From: an uncultured Bacteroidales bacterium
Lineage (GTDB): Bacteria; Bacteroidota; Bacteroidia; Bacteroidales; WCHB1-69
Reading direction: 5' to 3'
Assembly (NCBI GenBank): GCA_937901455.1
Contig: CALDIA010000196.1
Span: 1-39,891, forward strand
DNA: 39,891 nucleotides
Below are positions 8,395 through 15,469 of the stretch, piece after piece (the stretch's first letter is position 1; the number at the start of each line of letters is the position of its first letter). Both the position numbers and the translations under genes were made by a program. Below the pieces are notes generated by a model. The model saw only the letters and a program-made list of their open reading frames with translations, did no database searches and was not told the origin of the DNA.

Positions 8395-8782
8395 TGGAGC
8401 CGGAGGGAGTCGAACCCTCGTCCAAACTAGCCGCAAGATTGCTTTCTACAAGTTTAGTCTTCGTTTGATTGTCGGCGGCGGTATGGTACGAGACGGACCT
8501 AAACGCTGCTTATCTCCTGAAATTTCGCGCCTGCTGTGGAGCCAGCATTAGCTATCTGTCCTTTTATGACACTTCGGACCGGACGTAGGACGGAAGAACT
8601 TCCGGGGAAGCGCCCGCGGCAACAGACCTTGTCTGGGCGGCGGGATCCGCGGCCGTTAGGCTGCGAATGCATAAGAAGTTTCGCCGTTTATTGGCATTGA
8701 GAGTTGAATGTTAACGGAATTGGCTCACAATTTCCGACCTGCTTACAATCCCCCGAACTTGCTGTCAAAACCAAACGACCCC
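8395..8782 (-). ncRNA. ssrA: Transfer-messenger RNA (tmRNA)
   Basis: About 388 nt. The 5' end GGGGTCG (8782-8776) pairs with the 3' sequence CGGCTCC (including one G-U and one U-G pair) to form the 7-bp acceptor stem. The 3' part holds a T-arm with GGGTTCGACTCCC. The discriminator A is at 8395. CCA is not encoded and must be added after processing. The internal tag reading frame runs 8685 to 8656 on the minus strand and reads GETSYAFAA then TAA. This matches the Bacteroides/Porphyromonas GEtNYALAA pattern except for Phe in place of Leu. tmRNA works with SmpB to rescue stalled ribosomes and mark their products for proteolysis. It sits directly behind a DUF1573 gene and has its own terminator downstream. 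Confidence 0.95.
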
Positions 8783-8787
8783 GGAGG

Positions 8788-8818
8788 AAAAAGGAGAGAG
8801 GCTTATTTCACCTCTCCC
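8788..8818 (-). terminator. Hairpin at the 3' end of the DUF1573 gene
   Basis: On the minus strand, CCTCTC and GAGAGG arms (8811-8816 and 8796-8801) flank a 9-nt loop. The stem is extended by imperfect pairs and followed by TTTTT. The DUF1573 stop codon lies in the loop. It could terminate the operon or mark a processing site before tmRNA. Confidence 0.5.
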
Positions 8819-9249
8819 TTTAGTTGCAATATAACTCTGTCAGTGTTGGCGTTGGAGAGTACCGTCAGACGTTTGCTGATAAGGCCAACGTTCTTGGCGG
8901 CATATCTGGCCTTGATGGTGCCCTTTTGGCCTGGCATGACAGGCTCTTTCGACCATTCTACCGTGGTGCAGTCACAGGAGGATATTACGTCGTCCAAAAT
9001 CAACGGCTTTTTGCCGATGTTCTTGAAGGTAATCGTAACCACTTTGACATCACCAACTTTTAAAGTACCAAAGTCCACGTATGACTTTTCAAACTCTATT
9101 TCCGCCCCCGTTCCAGTGTATTTGCTAGGCGCGGCTGATTTGCTCGCGGTAGTCTCTGCCTTGCTGCTGGCCTTGGCAGTCGTTTTCTGTTGCGCCTGTG
9201 CGCCGAAGAAAAGACCGATGATCATTCCGAGTATGAGAATCTTTTTCAT
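8803..9249 (-). CDS. DUF1573 domain exported protein
   Basis: 148 residues: a signal peptide (MKKILILGMIIGLFFGAQAQ), a Lys/Ala/Ser/Thr-rich linker to about residue 45, then one Ig-like DUF1573 domain. Typical features are FDFGTLKVGD-like text (YVDFGTLKVGD), TFKNIGKKPLIL, and the CDC cysteine motif SSCDCTTVEW followed by VMPGQKGTIKARY. DUF1573 proteins are periplasmic or surface Ig-fold proteins of unknown function, abundant in Bacteroidetes. It lies 33 nt downstream of a second DUF1573 gene and is last in the rny operon before tmRNA. The pair looks like an ancient duplication. Confidence 0.88.
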   Translation of the reverse strand: MKKILILGMIIGLFFGAQAQQKTTAKASSKAETTASKSAAPSKYTGTGAEIEFEKSYVDFGTLKVGDVKVVTITFKNIGKKPLILDDVISSCDCTTVEWSKEPVMPGQKGTIKARYAAKNVGLISKRLTVLSNANTDRVILQLKGEVK

Positions 9250-9282
9250 TGGTGGTTGGTGTTAGAAAGGTTTGTAAATGAA

Positions 9283-9744
9283 TTATTTTTCTGTGGATTT
9301 AACACTGCTGTTCTCGTTCTCGGGAGCAGCTTCCAATGGTTTGGCAGCCACATTGCCTTTGATGGATAAGGTTACACGGCTATTGACCGCATTTGATTCC
9401 ACCGTGATGGTCTTGTTGATGGCACCGACGCGGTTGGTGTTGTACTTGACATGAATCGTGGCCTTCTTGCCCGGAGCGATAGGGTCCTTGGGCCATGACG
9501 GTACAGTACAGCCACAACTGGCACGACAATTGGTCAAAATAAGGTCGGCTTTGCCCGTGTTCTTGAATACAAAGTCACACTCCCCATTGTCTCCTTGCAT
9601 GATGTTGCCATAATCATGAACTAAGGACTCAAAGGTGATTTCTGGTTCTTTTACTTTCTTGCTGGTCTTCTCTGCGACCTTGTCTTGTGCTACTCCGGCA
9701 AAAACGAAGGCAAACAGGATCATTACACTGAATAACTTTTTCAT
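9283..9744 (-). CDS. DUF1573 domain exported protein
   Basis: 153 residues with a signal peptide (MKKLFSVMILFAFVFAGVAQ), one DUF1573 Ig-like domain (VHDYGNIMQGDNGECDFVFKNTGK, then CRASCGCTVPSWPKDPIAPG) and a short acidic/serine tail after residue 135. The cysteine motif here is CGC, where the neighbour has CDC. The start lies 12 nt after the aroQ stop, so it is probably in the same transcript. Molecular function is unknown for the family. Confidence 0.88.
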   Translation of the reverse strand: MKKLFSVMILFAFVFAGVAQDKVAEKTSKKVKEPEITFESLVHDYGNIMQGDNGECDFVFKNTGKADLILTNCRASCGCTVPSWPKDPIAPGKKATIHVKYNTNRVGAINKTITVESNAVNSRVTLSIKGNVAAKPLEAAPENENSSVKSTEK

Positions 9745-9756
9745 GATGCTATTGTT

Positions 9757-10251
9757 TTAAATGTTTTTTTCGTTGATACAAATATTGTTGACTGTTTTTT
9801 TATTACAGGGTTTAAGGTATCTCAATTTTTTTATGAAATGTTCGATGGCTAAGCGATAGCTGTCTAATCCGAAGCCGGCAATGGTTCCGATACAGGCGCT
9901 GGCAGTCATGCTGTGGCACCGGAAAGTTTCCCTGTTGAGGATGTTGCTGATATGCACCTCTATTACAGGACATTTGGCGGCACGTACAGCATCTGCGATA
10001 GAAATGGATGTATGGGTGTATGCGCCTGGATTTAAGACAATTCCGTCATATCCATCTGCATTGGATATGGCTTCCGCCAGTGCTCCCTCCAGATTTGCTT
10101 GCGTATAGTCGATGGTGATGGTTGGATATTCTTTGACAAGCTCCTTGAGGTACTCTTCAAAGGAGAGGTGTCCGTAAATGTTGACCTCCCGGGTGCCTAA
10201 TTGTTGTAGGTTAACCCCATTGATGATCAATATTTTGAAATTTTTATCCAT
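9757..10251 (-). CDS. aroQ: Type II 3-dehydroquinate dehydratase
   Basis: Converts 3-dehydroquinate to 3-dehydroshikimate in the shikimate pathway; cytosolic and usually dodecameric. The active-site elements are visible: the NGVNLQQLGTRE start with Arg21, the catalytic Tyr26 in IYGH, the substrate loop LNPGAYTHTS (Asn74), the catalytic His100 in EVHISN, and a late GFGLDSYRLA segment. At 164 residues it carries about 20 more C-terminal residues (LKPCNKKTVNNICINEKNI) than the usual 140-150. The tail is unlike any known domain and may be a late loss of the stop. The gene starts 6 nt after the FtsB-like stop. Confidence 0.93.
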   Translation of the reverse strand: MDKNFKILIINGVNLQQLGTREVNIYGHLSFEEYLKELVKEYPTITIDYTQANLEGALAEAISNADGYDGIVLNPGAYTHTSISIADAVRAAKCPVIEVHISNILNRETFRCHSMTASACIGTIAGFGLDSYRLAIEHFIKKLRYLKPCNKKTVNNICINEKNI

Positions 10252-10257
10252 ATTATT

Positions 10258-10569
10258 TTATTCATATATTAGGATGAACACATCCTCATCGGCTTTGTGC
10301 ATATTGAGTTGTTCCCGTGCGTATTTTTCTAAGAGCACCGTGTCGGAGATGAGTTGCTCGTAGGTGTACTCATTGCTAACCTGATGCTTGGTGTTTACAA
10401 TCTTCTTTTCCAAGTTGGTAATTTTACGGTTCAGATCCTTGTGGGTCTTGTAGGCGTGATCGGAAAAGATGATGTAGAACAGGAAGGCAATGATAGTGGC
10501 GGCATAAACCGCGATGATTACCTTCTTGTTTGGCTTAGATGGTTCGGCATGTGGGGCATTATCTGGCAT
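10258..10569 (-). CDS. FtsB/DivIC-type septum formation initiator protein
   Basis: 103 residues: a short Pro-rich cytoplasmic start, one membrane segment (about 17-38, IIAVYAATIIAFLFYIIF), then a periplasmic coiled coil (DLNRKITNLEKKI) and a conserved end resembling LLEKYAREQLNMHKADEDVF. This is the layout of FtsB/DivIC, which bridges FtsL and FtsQ in the divisome. Its start overlaps the rny stop by 11 nt, indicating translational coupling. The division role is inferred from architecture and motif. The equivalent name in this phylum is usually septum formation initiator. Confidence 0.85.
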   Translation of the reverse strand: MPDNAPHAEPSKPNKKVIIAVYAATIIAFLFYIIFSDHAYKTHKDLNRKITNLEKKIVNTKHQVSNEYTYEQLISDTVLLEKYAREQLNMHKADEDVFILIYE

Positions 10570-12103
10570 AGTTTACAGATCTGGTTTCTCTGATGACGGT
10601 AATTTTGATTTGTCCGGGGTAGGTCATTTCGTTTTGAATCTTCTTGGAGAGGTCCATAGAGATCTGATTGGCCTCATTGTCGGTCACTTTTTCTGCGCCG
10701 ACAATAACGCGGAGCTCGCGGCCAGCTTGGATGGCGTAGGTCTTGACGACGCCTGGGTATGTGAGGGCGAGGTTCTCCAGGTCGTTGAGGCGCTTCATAT
10801 AGGCTTCCACCACTTCACGGCGTGCACCGGGGCGTGCGCCGGAGATGGCATCGCATACTTGCACGATAGGTGCTATCAGGGTGGTCATCTCCATTTCGTC
10901 GTGGTGTGCACCGATGGCGTTTACAATTTCAGGGCGTTCCTTGTATTGTTCTGCCAAGCGCGCGCCGAAGAGGGCATGTGGCATTTCTGGCTCTGTGTCG
11001 GGCACCTTGCCAATGTCATGCAGCAAACCTGCACGGCGGGCAATCTTGGGGTTCAATCCTAATTCGGCGGCCATGGTGGCGCTTAGGTTAGCCACTTCCT
11101 TGGCGTGTTGCAGCAGGTTTTGGCCGTATGATGAGCGGTAGCGCATTTTGCCGACCAAGCGCATGAGCTCGTGCGGCATATTGTTAATGCCCAAGTCTAT
11201 ACAGGTGCGTTTGCCTAGCTCTGCAATCTCTTGCTCTATTTGGCGCTTGGTCTTGGCCACAACCTCTTCAATGCGGGCGGGGTGGATACGGCCGTCGGAG
11301 ACCAGCTTCTGGAGAGAGAGGCGAGCAATTTCGCGTCTCACTGGGTCGAAACTGGAGAGTAGGATTGTGTCAGGAGAGTCGTCGATGATGACGTCCACGC
11401 CGGTAAGGTTCTCCAAAGTGCGGATGTTACGCCCCTCGCGGCCGATGATTCGTCCCTTGATCTCATCGTTCTCTATGTTGAATACAGAAACCGTATTTTC
11501 CAAGGCTGTCTCTACGCCGGTTCTTTGTAATGTATTTATAATCACCTTTTTGGCTTCTATATTGGCCGTGGCTTTGGCTTCATCTATAATGTCTTTAACC
11601 AATACCATGGCGTCAGCCTTGGCCTCCTCCTGCATGAGGTTGATGAGTTGCTCTTTAGCTTGGTCGGACGACATCTCAGCGATACTTTCCAGTTTGCTTT
11701 TTTGCAGTTCGGTCTGGCTTTCCAACTCTTTCTGTTTTTGGGCGTTGACCTGTAGTTGTTTTTCTAATTTGTCTTGCAGATTGTTGGTCTCATTATGTTT
11801 TCTATTAAGGTCTTCCATTTTCTGGTTGAGGGTGTTTTCCTTTTGTTTCAAGCGGTTTTCATCGGATGCCAGTTGTCGGTTGCGCTCGTTGACGGTCTTT
11901 TCGTACTCGTTTTTCAGTTGGAGGAACTTTTCTTTAGCCTGGAGAATTTTCTCTTTTTTGAGCAGTTCACCATCGGCTTCCGCTTTTTTGAGGGCTTCTT
12001 GGCCCGACTTGGTCAGTTGTTTGTTCAGAAATGTGTAGGCTGCCAAAATGCCGGCTGCAATACCAATCACCAAGCCTACGATAATCCAAAGTACAGTGTT
12101 CAT
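10559..12103 (-). CDS. rny: Ribonuclease Y
   Basis: 514 residues, matching the family. An N-terminal membrane anchor (residues 1-25) is followed by a long charged coiled coil to about 190. A KH RNA-binding domain follows (GRIIGREGRNIRTLENLTGVD region) and then an HD phosphohydrolase domain with LHDIGKV (His362, Asp363) and GAHHDEME. RNase Y is a membrane-bound endoribonuclease that starts mRNA decay. It lies downstream of zapA and the 6S-like RNA and is translationally coupled to the FtsB-like gene. No -7 box is evident just upstream, so it may rely on readthrough past the RNA terminator or on an atypical promoter in 12104-12177. Confidence 0.95.
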   Translation of the reverse strand: MNTVLWIIVGLVIGIAAGILAAYTFLNKQLTKSGQEALKKAEADGELLKKEKILQAKEKFLQLKNEYEKTVNERNRQLASDENRLKQKENTLNQKMEDLNRKHNETNNLQDKLEKQLQVNAQKQKELESQTELQKSKLESIAEMSSDQAKEQLINLMQEEAKADAMVLVKDIIDEAKATANIEAKKVIINTLQRTGVETALENTVSVFNIENDEIKGRIIGREGRNIRTLENLTGVDVIIDDSPDTILLSSFDPVRREIARLSLQKLVSDGRIHPARIEEVVAKTKRQIEQEIAELGKRTCIDLGINNMPHELMRLVGKMRYRSSYGQNLLQHAKEVANLSATMAAELGLNPKIARRAGLLHDIGKVPDTEPEMPHALFGARLAEQYKERPEIVNAIGAHHDEMEMTTLIAPIVQVCDAISGARPGARREVVEAYMKRLNDLENLALTYPGVVKTYAIQAGRELRVIVGAEKVTDNEANQISMDLSKKIQNEMTYPGQIKITVIRETRSVNYAR

Positions 12104-12177
12104 AAGATATATAGTGTTTAGTTTATGAAATAAATGATTAAATAGGTTGTTCTTGCATACTTTGAGCGGGATGGGAG

Positions 12178-12198
12178 AAAAAAAACTGCATAAGCCCC
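12178..12198 (-). terminator. Terminator of the 6S-like RNA
   Basis: The 3' arm of the closing stem (12197-12186) is followed by eight T on the minus strand. The partner arm is 160 nt upstream, so this is a long-range stem rather than a compact hairpin. Confidence 0.55.
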
Positions 12199-12371
12199 AT
12201 AGGGTTTCGAAAAACTCCTATCGATTATGGATGAAGGTGCCGTCCGACGTCGAACGTCCCGCGGGCTATTCGCCATCCGCAAGGATCCGGGCCTGTTCTA
12301 TGAAAGACCAAGCGTCCCCTTCAGTTTCGTTACTGTTGAGTTTAACAAACGTATCCGGGCTTATGCAGGTT
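12178..12371 (-). ncRNA. ssrS: 6S-like structured RNA between zapA and rny
   Basis: About 190 nt. The 5' arm CTGCATAAGCCC (12368-12357, minus strand) is perfectly complementary over 12 bp to the 3' arm GGGCTTATGCAG (12197-12186), which is followed directly by eight T. The interior is moderately GC-rich and can form further nested helices towards an apical GC-rich hairpin. A long closing stem, an open centre, about 190 nt of length and a terminal T-tract are the architecture of 6S RNA, which binds RNA polymerase holoenzyme. In E. coli, 6S is also encoded directly behind zapA. The 5' arm contains the zapA stop codon, so the RNA overlaps the gene end. A weak -7 box (GTTCTTTG, 12385-12378) would start transcription near 12371. 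The identity as 6S is inferred; that it is a structured RNA is well supported. Confidence 0.7.
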
Positions 12372-12684
12372 TTTTGTCAAAGAACGTGTTATCCGTATGC
12401 AAATTCTCTGTGAGTTCTCGCAGCGATTCCATCATGGGAATCAACTCTTCGTCATATTCTTTTAGTCGTTGTTCATCAGCAAGCCATTTTACTACAAAGT
12501 TCACTAATATCATAGATAGAAGGTCTTGTTGGTCTCTGTATGTCCAAATTTTTGCAAATTCCAGAAAATTCTCATTGATAACCTTTTCTGCCTCACGGAA
12601 GTAGTGCTCCCATTCCTTCTGAATCTTCAGCGACAATGTGCGTTGTGCCACTTGGATTGTTATCTTTATCTTCTCGTCTTCCAT
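12361..12684 (-). CDS. zapA: Cell division protein ZapA
   Basis: 107 residues. Starts EKIKITIQVAQRTLSLKI, the ZapA beta-hairpin, followed by a long helical part (QDLLSMILVNFVVKWLADEQ) that forms the tetramer coiled coil. ZapA binds FtsZ and stabilises the Z ring. It begins 4 nt after the stop of the upstream coiled-coil gene, as expected for a ZapB-like/ZapA pair. Its last codons and stop lie inside the 5' arm of the downstream structured RNA, so translation and RNA folding share bases there. Confidence 0.85.
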   Translation of the reverse strand: MEDEKIKITIQVAQRTLSLKIQKEWEHYFREAEKVINENFLEFAKIWTYRDQQDLLSMILVNFVVKWLADEQRLKEYDEELIPMMESLRELTENLHTDNTFFDKKPA

Positions 12685-12688
12685 TGTA

Positions 12689-12979
12689 CTACTTCGCTGA
12701 AAGCATATTGATACATTTATCTATCTCCTGCACCCAATCTTTAATTTGCTTTTTTACTTCTTGTTTATCTTTTTTATTTATTATAGTTTCTGTTATTGTG
12801 ACTAATTTGATTTTCTCTTTCGCTTCATCCAGCATCTCTTCCAGTTCGCTTTGACGGGATTTGAGCAGCTGGTTCTCGTTTTCCAGCCTGAGGTTCTCCG
12901 CCCGCAACTCTTTCATTTGTATGGCAGCCTCTTTGATGTTGTATTCAATTCTGTTATAAATACTTTCAAATGTCGCCAT
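12689..12979 (-). CDS. Small coiled-coil protein upstream of zapA
   Basis: 96 residues, almost wholly coiled coil (LRAENLRLENENQLLKSRQSELEEMLDEAKEKI). There is no signal peptide or membrane segment. The frame extends to 13021, but the ATG at 12979 (MATFESIYNRIEY) follows a -7 box by about 20 nt and gives a normal start. Its position directly before zapA and its make-up suggest a Z-ring accessory comparable to ZapB. That is inference from context, not from a recognised domain. Confidence 0.75.
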   Translation of the reverse strand: MATFESIYNRIEYNIKEAAIQMKELRAENLRLENENQLLKSRQSELEEMLDEAKEKIKLVTITETIINKKDKQEVKKQIKDWVQEIDKCINMLSAK

Positions 12980-12999
12980 GATGTTGCTGTATGAATGTG

Positions 13000-13007
13000 C
13001 AAAAATA
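13000..13007 (-). promoter_or_regulatory. -7 box for the coiled-coil/zapA operon
   Basis: TATTTTTG on the minus strand fits TAnnTTTG. The predicted start lies about 13 nt before the ATG at 12979. No clear -33 TTTG is visible. Confidence 0.5.
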
Positions 13008-13164
13008 CATTTTTTAATCATACTTTATACCCCTTTATTTAATGATACATTGTTATTTTTTTTACTTTGTCACTCTATCTGTTTAAATATTAAAATATTG
13101 TATCTATTTATGAACAGTATTTTGTGCTTATTTATTTTTTCTTGTCTGTTTTAAAAAAAAAATT

Positions 13165-13172
13165 TATTTTTG
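13165..13172 (+). promoter_or_regulatory. -7 box for the sigma factor gene
   Basis: TATTTTTG on the plus strand fits TAnnTTTG. It predicts a leader of about 95 nt, AT-rich, ending in an AAAGGAG ribosome-binding site just before the ATG at 13277. The divergent 13022-13276 region holds no gene. Confidence 0.5.
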
Positions 13173-13276
13173 CAGCGTTAAAACGTTTTGTATTCATTTT
13201 AAACTTTAAAGGAGACCGACTATCGATAAAATTCTACTTTTTTTAATCACAAATTAATAAAAGAAAGGAGTTTAGT

Positions 13277-13861
13277 ATGAAAGCCGAAAAGCTGTCAGAC
13301 AACGAGTTGGTTTTACGTTATCAATCCGGAGATGAGAGTGCATTGAAGACTTTGATAGAGCGTTATGGCAAACGCTTGTACTCTTATATCTTTATTTCAG
13401 TCAAGAATAAGGAGTTGGCGGAGGATATTTTTCAGGATACCTTTGTCAAAGTCATTAATACTATACGTTCGGGTAATTATTATGAAGAGGGAAAGTTCTT
13501 CCATTGGATTATGCGCATAGCGAACAATTTGAAGGTGGACTATTACCGTCGGGCGCAGAAGATGCCGATGACAGGGCCTTCTGAGAACTTTGACGCCATT
13601 GATATGCTCATTTCCCGTGAGGAGTCGGTAGAGCAGACTATGGTCAGGGAGCAGGTATATGCCGACCTGAATCGGGTGGTGGCCTTCTTGCCGGCGGAAC
13701 AGCGCGAAGTCTTGCAACTCCGTATTTATAACGATTACAGTTTTAAAGAGATTGCCGAAGCTACGGGTGTTAGCATTAATACGGCCCTCGGGCGTATGCG
13801 CTATGCCATTATCAACATGCGTAAGCTTATCCACGAGCACAATATATCAGTAGAGATGTAA
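13277..13861 (+). CDS. ECF-type RNA polymerase sigma factor
   Basis: 194 residues with the two-domain group 4 layout. The sigma-2 region (about 25-95) includes ELAEDIFQDTFVKV, the core-binding and -10 part. The sigma-4 region (about 130-185) has LPAEQREVLQLRIYNDYSFKEIAEATGVSINTALGRMRYA, a helix-turn-helix for -35 recognition. No anti-sigma gene or FecR-like partner is adjacent, so the control mechanism cannot be read here. It may act as a free-standing ECF factor. A good AAAGGAG precedes the start, unusual for this phylum, where such sites are often weak. The gene is monocistronic, since efp has its own promoter immediately after the stop. Confidence 0.9.
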   Translation: MKAEKLSDNELVLRYQSGDESALKTLIERYGKRLYSYIFISVKNKELAEDIFQDTFVKVINTIRSGNYYEEGKFFHWIMRIANNLKVDYYRRAQKMPMTGPSENFDAIDMLISREESVEQTMVREQVYADLNRVVAFLPAEQREVLQLRIYNDYSFKEIAEATGVSINTALGRMRYAIINMRKLIHEHNISVEM

Positions 13862-13866
13862 TAGGC

Positions 13867-13897
13867 TTTGCGTTTTTTTAAAAAAAATGTACTTTTG
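13867..13897 (+). promoter_or_regulatory. Consensus promoter of efp
   Basis: TTTG at 13867-13870 and TACTTTTG at 13890-13897 are separated by exactly 19 bp. This is the best match in the window to the Bacteroidetes TTTG-N19-TAnnTTTG promoter. It starts 5 bp after the sigma factor stop. Confidence 0.75.
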
Positions 13898-13928
13898 CGG
13901 CCTGTTTTACAAATCAAAAAAAAATTAT

Positions 13929-14498
13929 ATGGCAACAACCGCTGATTTTAAAAATGGCCTTTGTATTGTGTACAACAATGAATTGTGGACCATTGTGGAA
14001 TTCCTGCATGTGAAACCTGGAAAAGGCAACACTTTTGTTAGAACCAAACTGAAACATATCAAGTCGGGACGTGTACAGGAAGTCAGATTTGATGCTGGCA
14101 TTAAGATTGAACTTGCCCGCGTGGAGCGTCGCCCCTATCAATTTTTGTATAAAGAGGGAGAAACCACCTACAACTTCATGCATACGGAAACTTATGAGCA
14201 ACTTCCCATTGAGCGTGATATGATTAACAACCCAGACCTTCTGAAGGAGGGTCAGACTGTTGAGATTATGTATCACACGGACACGGACACACCGCTCACC
14301 TGTGAGCTGCCTCCTTTTGTGGATCTCGAAGTGATAGAGTCCGATCCTGGTGTGAAAGGCGACACGGCCACCAATTCCTTGAAACGTGCCGTCGTGGAGA
14401 CCGGTGCCGAAGTGTACGTGCCGTTGTTCATCAATGTGGGAGACAGAATCAAAGTGGATACCCGCAATAACAAATATTCCGAAAGAGTTAAAGAGTAA
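13929..14498 (+). CDS. efp: Translation elongation factor P
   Basis: 189 residues, the normal length. EF-P binds between the P and E sites and relieves stalling at consecutive prolines. The KOW-like N-terminal domain carries the loop KPGKGNTF with Lys32 at the tip that reaches the peptidyl-transferase centre. Two OB domains follow (for example LPPFVDLEVIESDPGVKGDTA in the last). No modification enzyme gene (EpmA/EpmB, EarP, YmfI) lies nearby. The longer frame from 13887 begins inside the promoter, so ATG 13929 (MATTADFKNG) is the start. The stop overlaps the next ATG (TAATG). Confidence 0.95.
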   Translation: MATTADFKNGLCIVYNNELWTIVEFLHVKPGKGNTFVRTKLKHIKSGRVQEVRFDAGIKIELARVERRPYQFLYKEGETTYNFMHTETYEQLPIERDMINNPDLLKEGQTVEIMYHTDTDTPLTCELPPFVDLEVIESDPGVKGDTATNSLKRAVVETGAEVYVPLFINVGDRIKVDTRNNKYSERVKE

Positions 14499-15469
14499 TG
14501 ATTTTTCCGACCCCTATTTCTCTCGACCAACTACTTTCACTGTTTCATCACACTGTAAACGTAATCGGTCATTCGGACCGGCTGGTCGTGGGATTGAATG
14601 AATGCCATTCTGTGCAGGATGGAGAGTTAACTTTTGCCGATCGAGACAAATACTATAAGAAGGTGTTGGGCAGCAAGGCCTCTTTTGTGTTGCTGAATAA
14701 AGAGTTGGACGAGTACCCCGAGGATAAGGTCATCATTATCAGTGAAGACCCGTTGTTGGACTATCTGAGTGTGGTAAATCACTATGTGGCGTTTCATCCT
14801 CAAACGGAGGCCATTCATCCTGACACACAAATTGGCGAGGGCACTGTCATTCAGCCGCTCGTTTTCATTGGAGAAGATGTGAAAATCGGCAAGAACTGTA
14901 TCATCCATTCCAATGTGAGCATCTACGGGCACACGGTGATTGGCGACAATGTGGTCATTCATTCCAACACCACGATAGGTGGTGATGCCTGCTATTTTCA
15001 GAAGCGTCCTGACCGATGGGTCAAATTTGACTCTTGTGGAGACGTGTACATCGGCAGTAATATTGAAATAGGCTGTAACTGCTGTATTGACAGGGGAGTG
15101 TCAGGAACCACTTACATCGGGGATGGGACCATTTTTGACAATTTTGTGCAGATTGGACATGACACCCACATCGGAAAGAGAGTGCTGCTGGGAGCCCAGT
15201 CGGGCATAGCAGGTTGTACTTTCATTGACGATGACTGTAAGATATGGGCCAAGGCCAGTGTGAACAGCAATGTCTATATGGCCAAGAACACAGTGCTGTA
15301 CGCCCTGTCTGCGGTGGACAAGAATATCCAAGAGGAGGGCAGGACTCTATTTGGCGTTCCAGCCGACGATGTACAAAAAAAGTGGAAAGAAATGGCTTAT
15401 CACCGAAATCTTTCCACCTTGTTTGAGGAGGTTGCTCTCTTGAAAAAAGAGTTAGAAAGCAGGAAATAA
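14498..15469 (+). CDS. LpxD-like UDP-3-O-acylglucosamine N-acyltransferase
   Basis: 323 residues. An N-terminal sugar/nucleotide-binding part (about 1-95) is followed by a left-handed beta-helix made of hexapeptide repeats (IGEDVKIGKNCIIHSNVSI, VIGDNVVIHSNTTIGGDA). The catalytic-type His sits in FVQIGHDTHIGKR. The C-terminal end is helical (FEEVALLKKELESRK). LpxD adds the N-linked acyl chain in lipid A synthesis. Bacteroidetes often carry more than one LpxD-like protein, so the exact substrate is inferred. It is translationally coupled to efp. Its last codons overlap the convergent gene and form the terminator stem. Confidence 0.85.
   Translation: MIFPTPISLDQLLSLFHHTVNVIGHSDRLVVGLNECHSVQDGELTFADRDKYYKKVLGSKASFVLLNKELDEYPEDKVIIISEDPLLDYLSVVNHYVAFHPQTEAIHPDTQIGEGTVIQPLVFIGEDVKIGKNCIIHSNVSIYGHTVIGDNVVIHSNTTIGGDACYFQKRPDRWVKFDSCGDVYIGSNIEIGCNCCIDRGVSGTTYIGDGTIFDNFVQIGHDTHIGKRVLLGAQSGIAGCTFIDDDCKIWAKASVNSNVYMAKNTVLYALSAVDKNIQEEGRTLFGVPADDVQKKWKEMAYHRNLSTLFEEVALLKKELESRK

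Noticed and set aside
11148..12038. Plus-strand open frame of 296 codons opposite rny
   Set aside because: Ser/Leu/Phe-rich shadow of the coiled-coil part of RNase Y.
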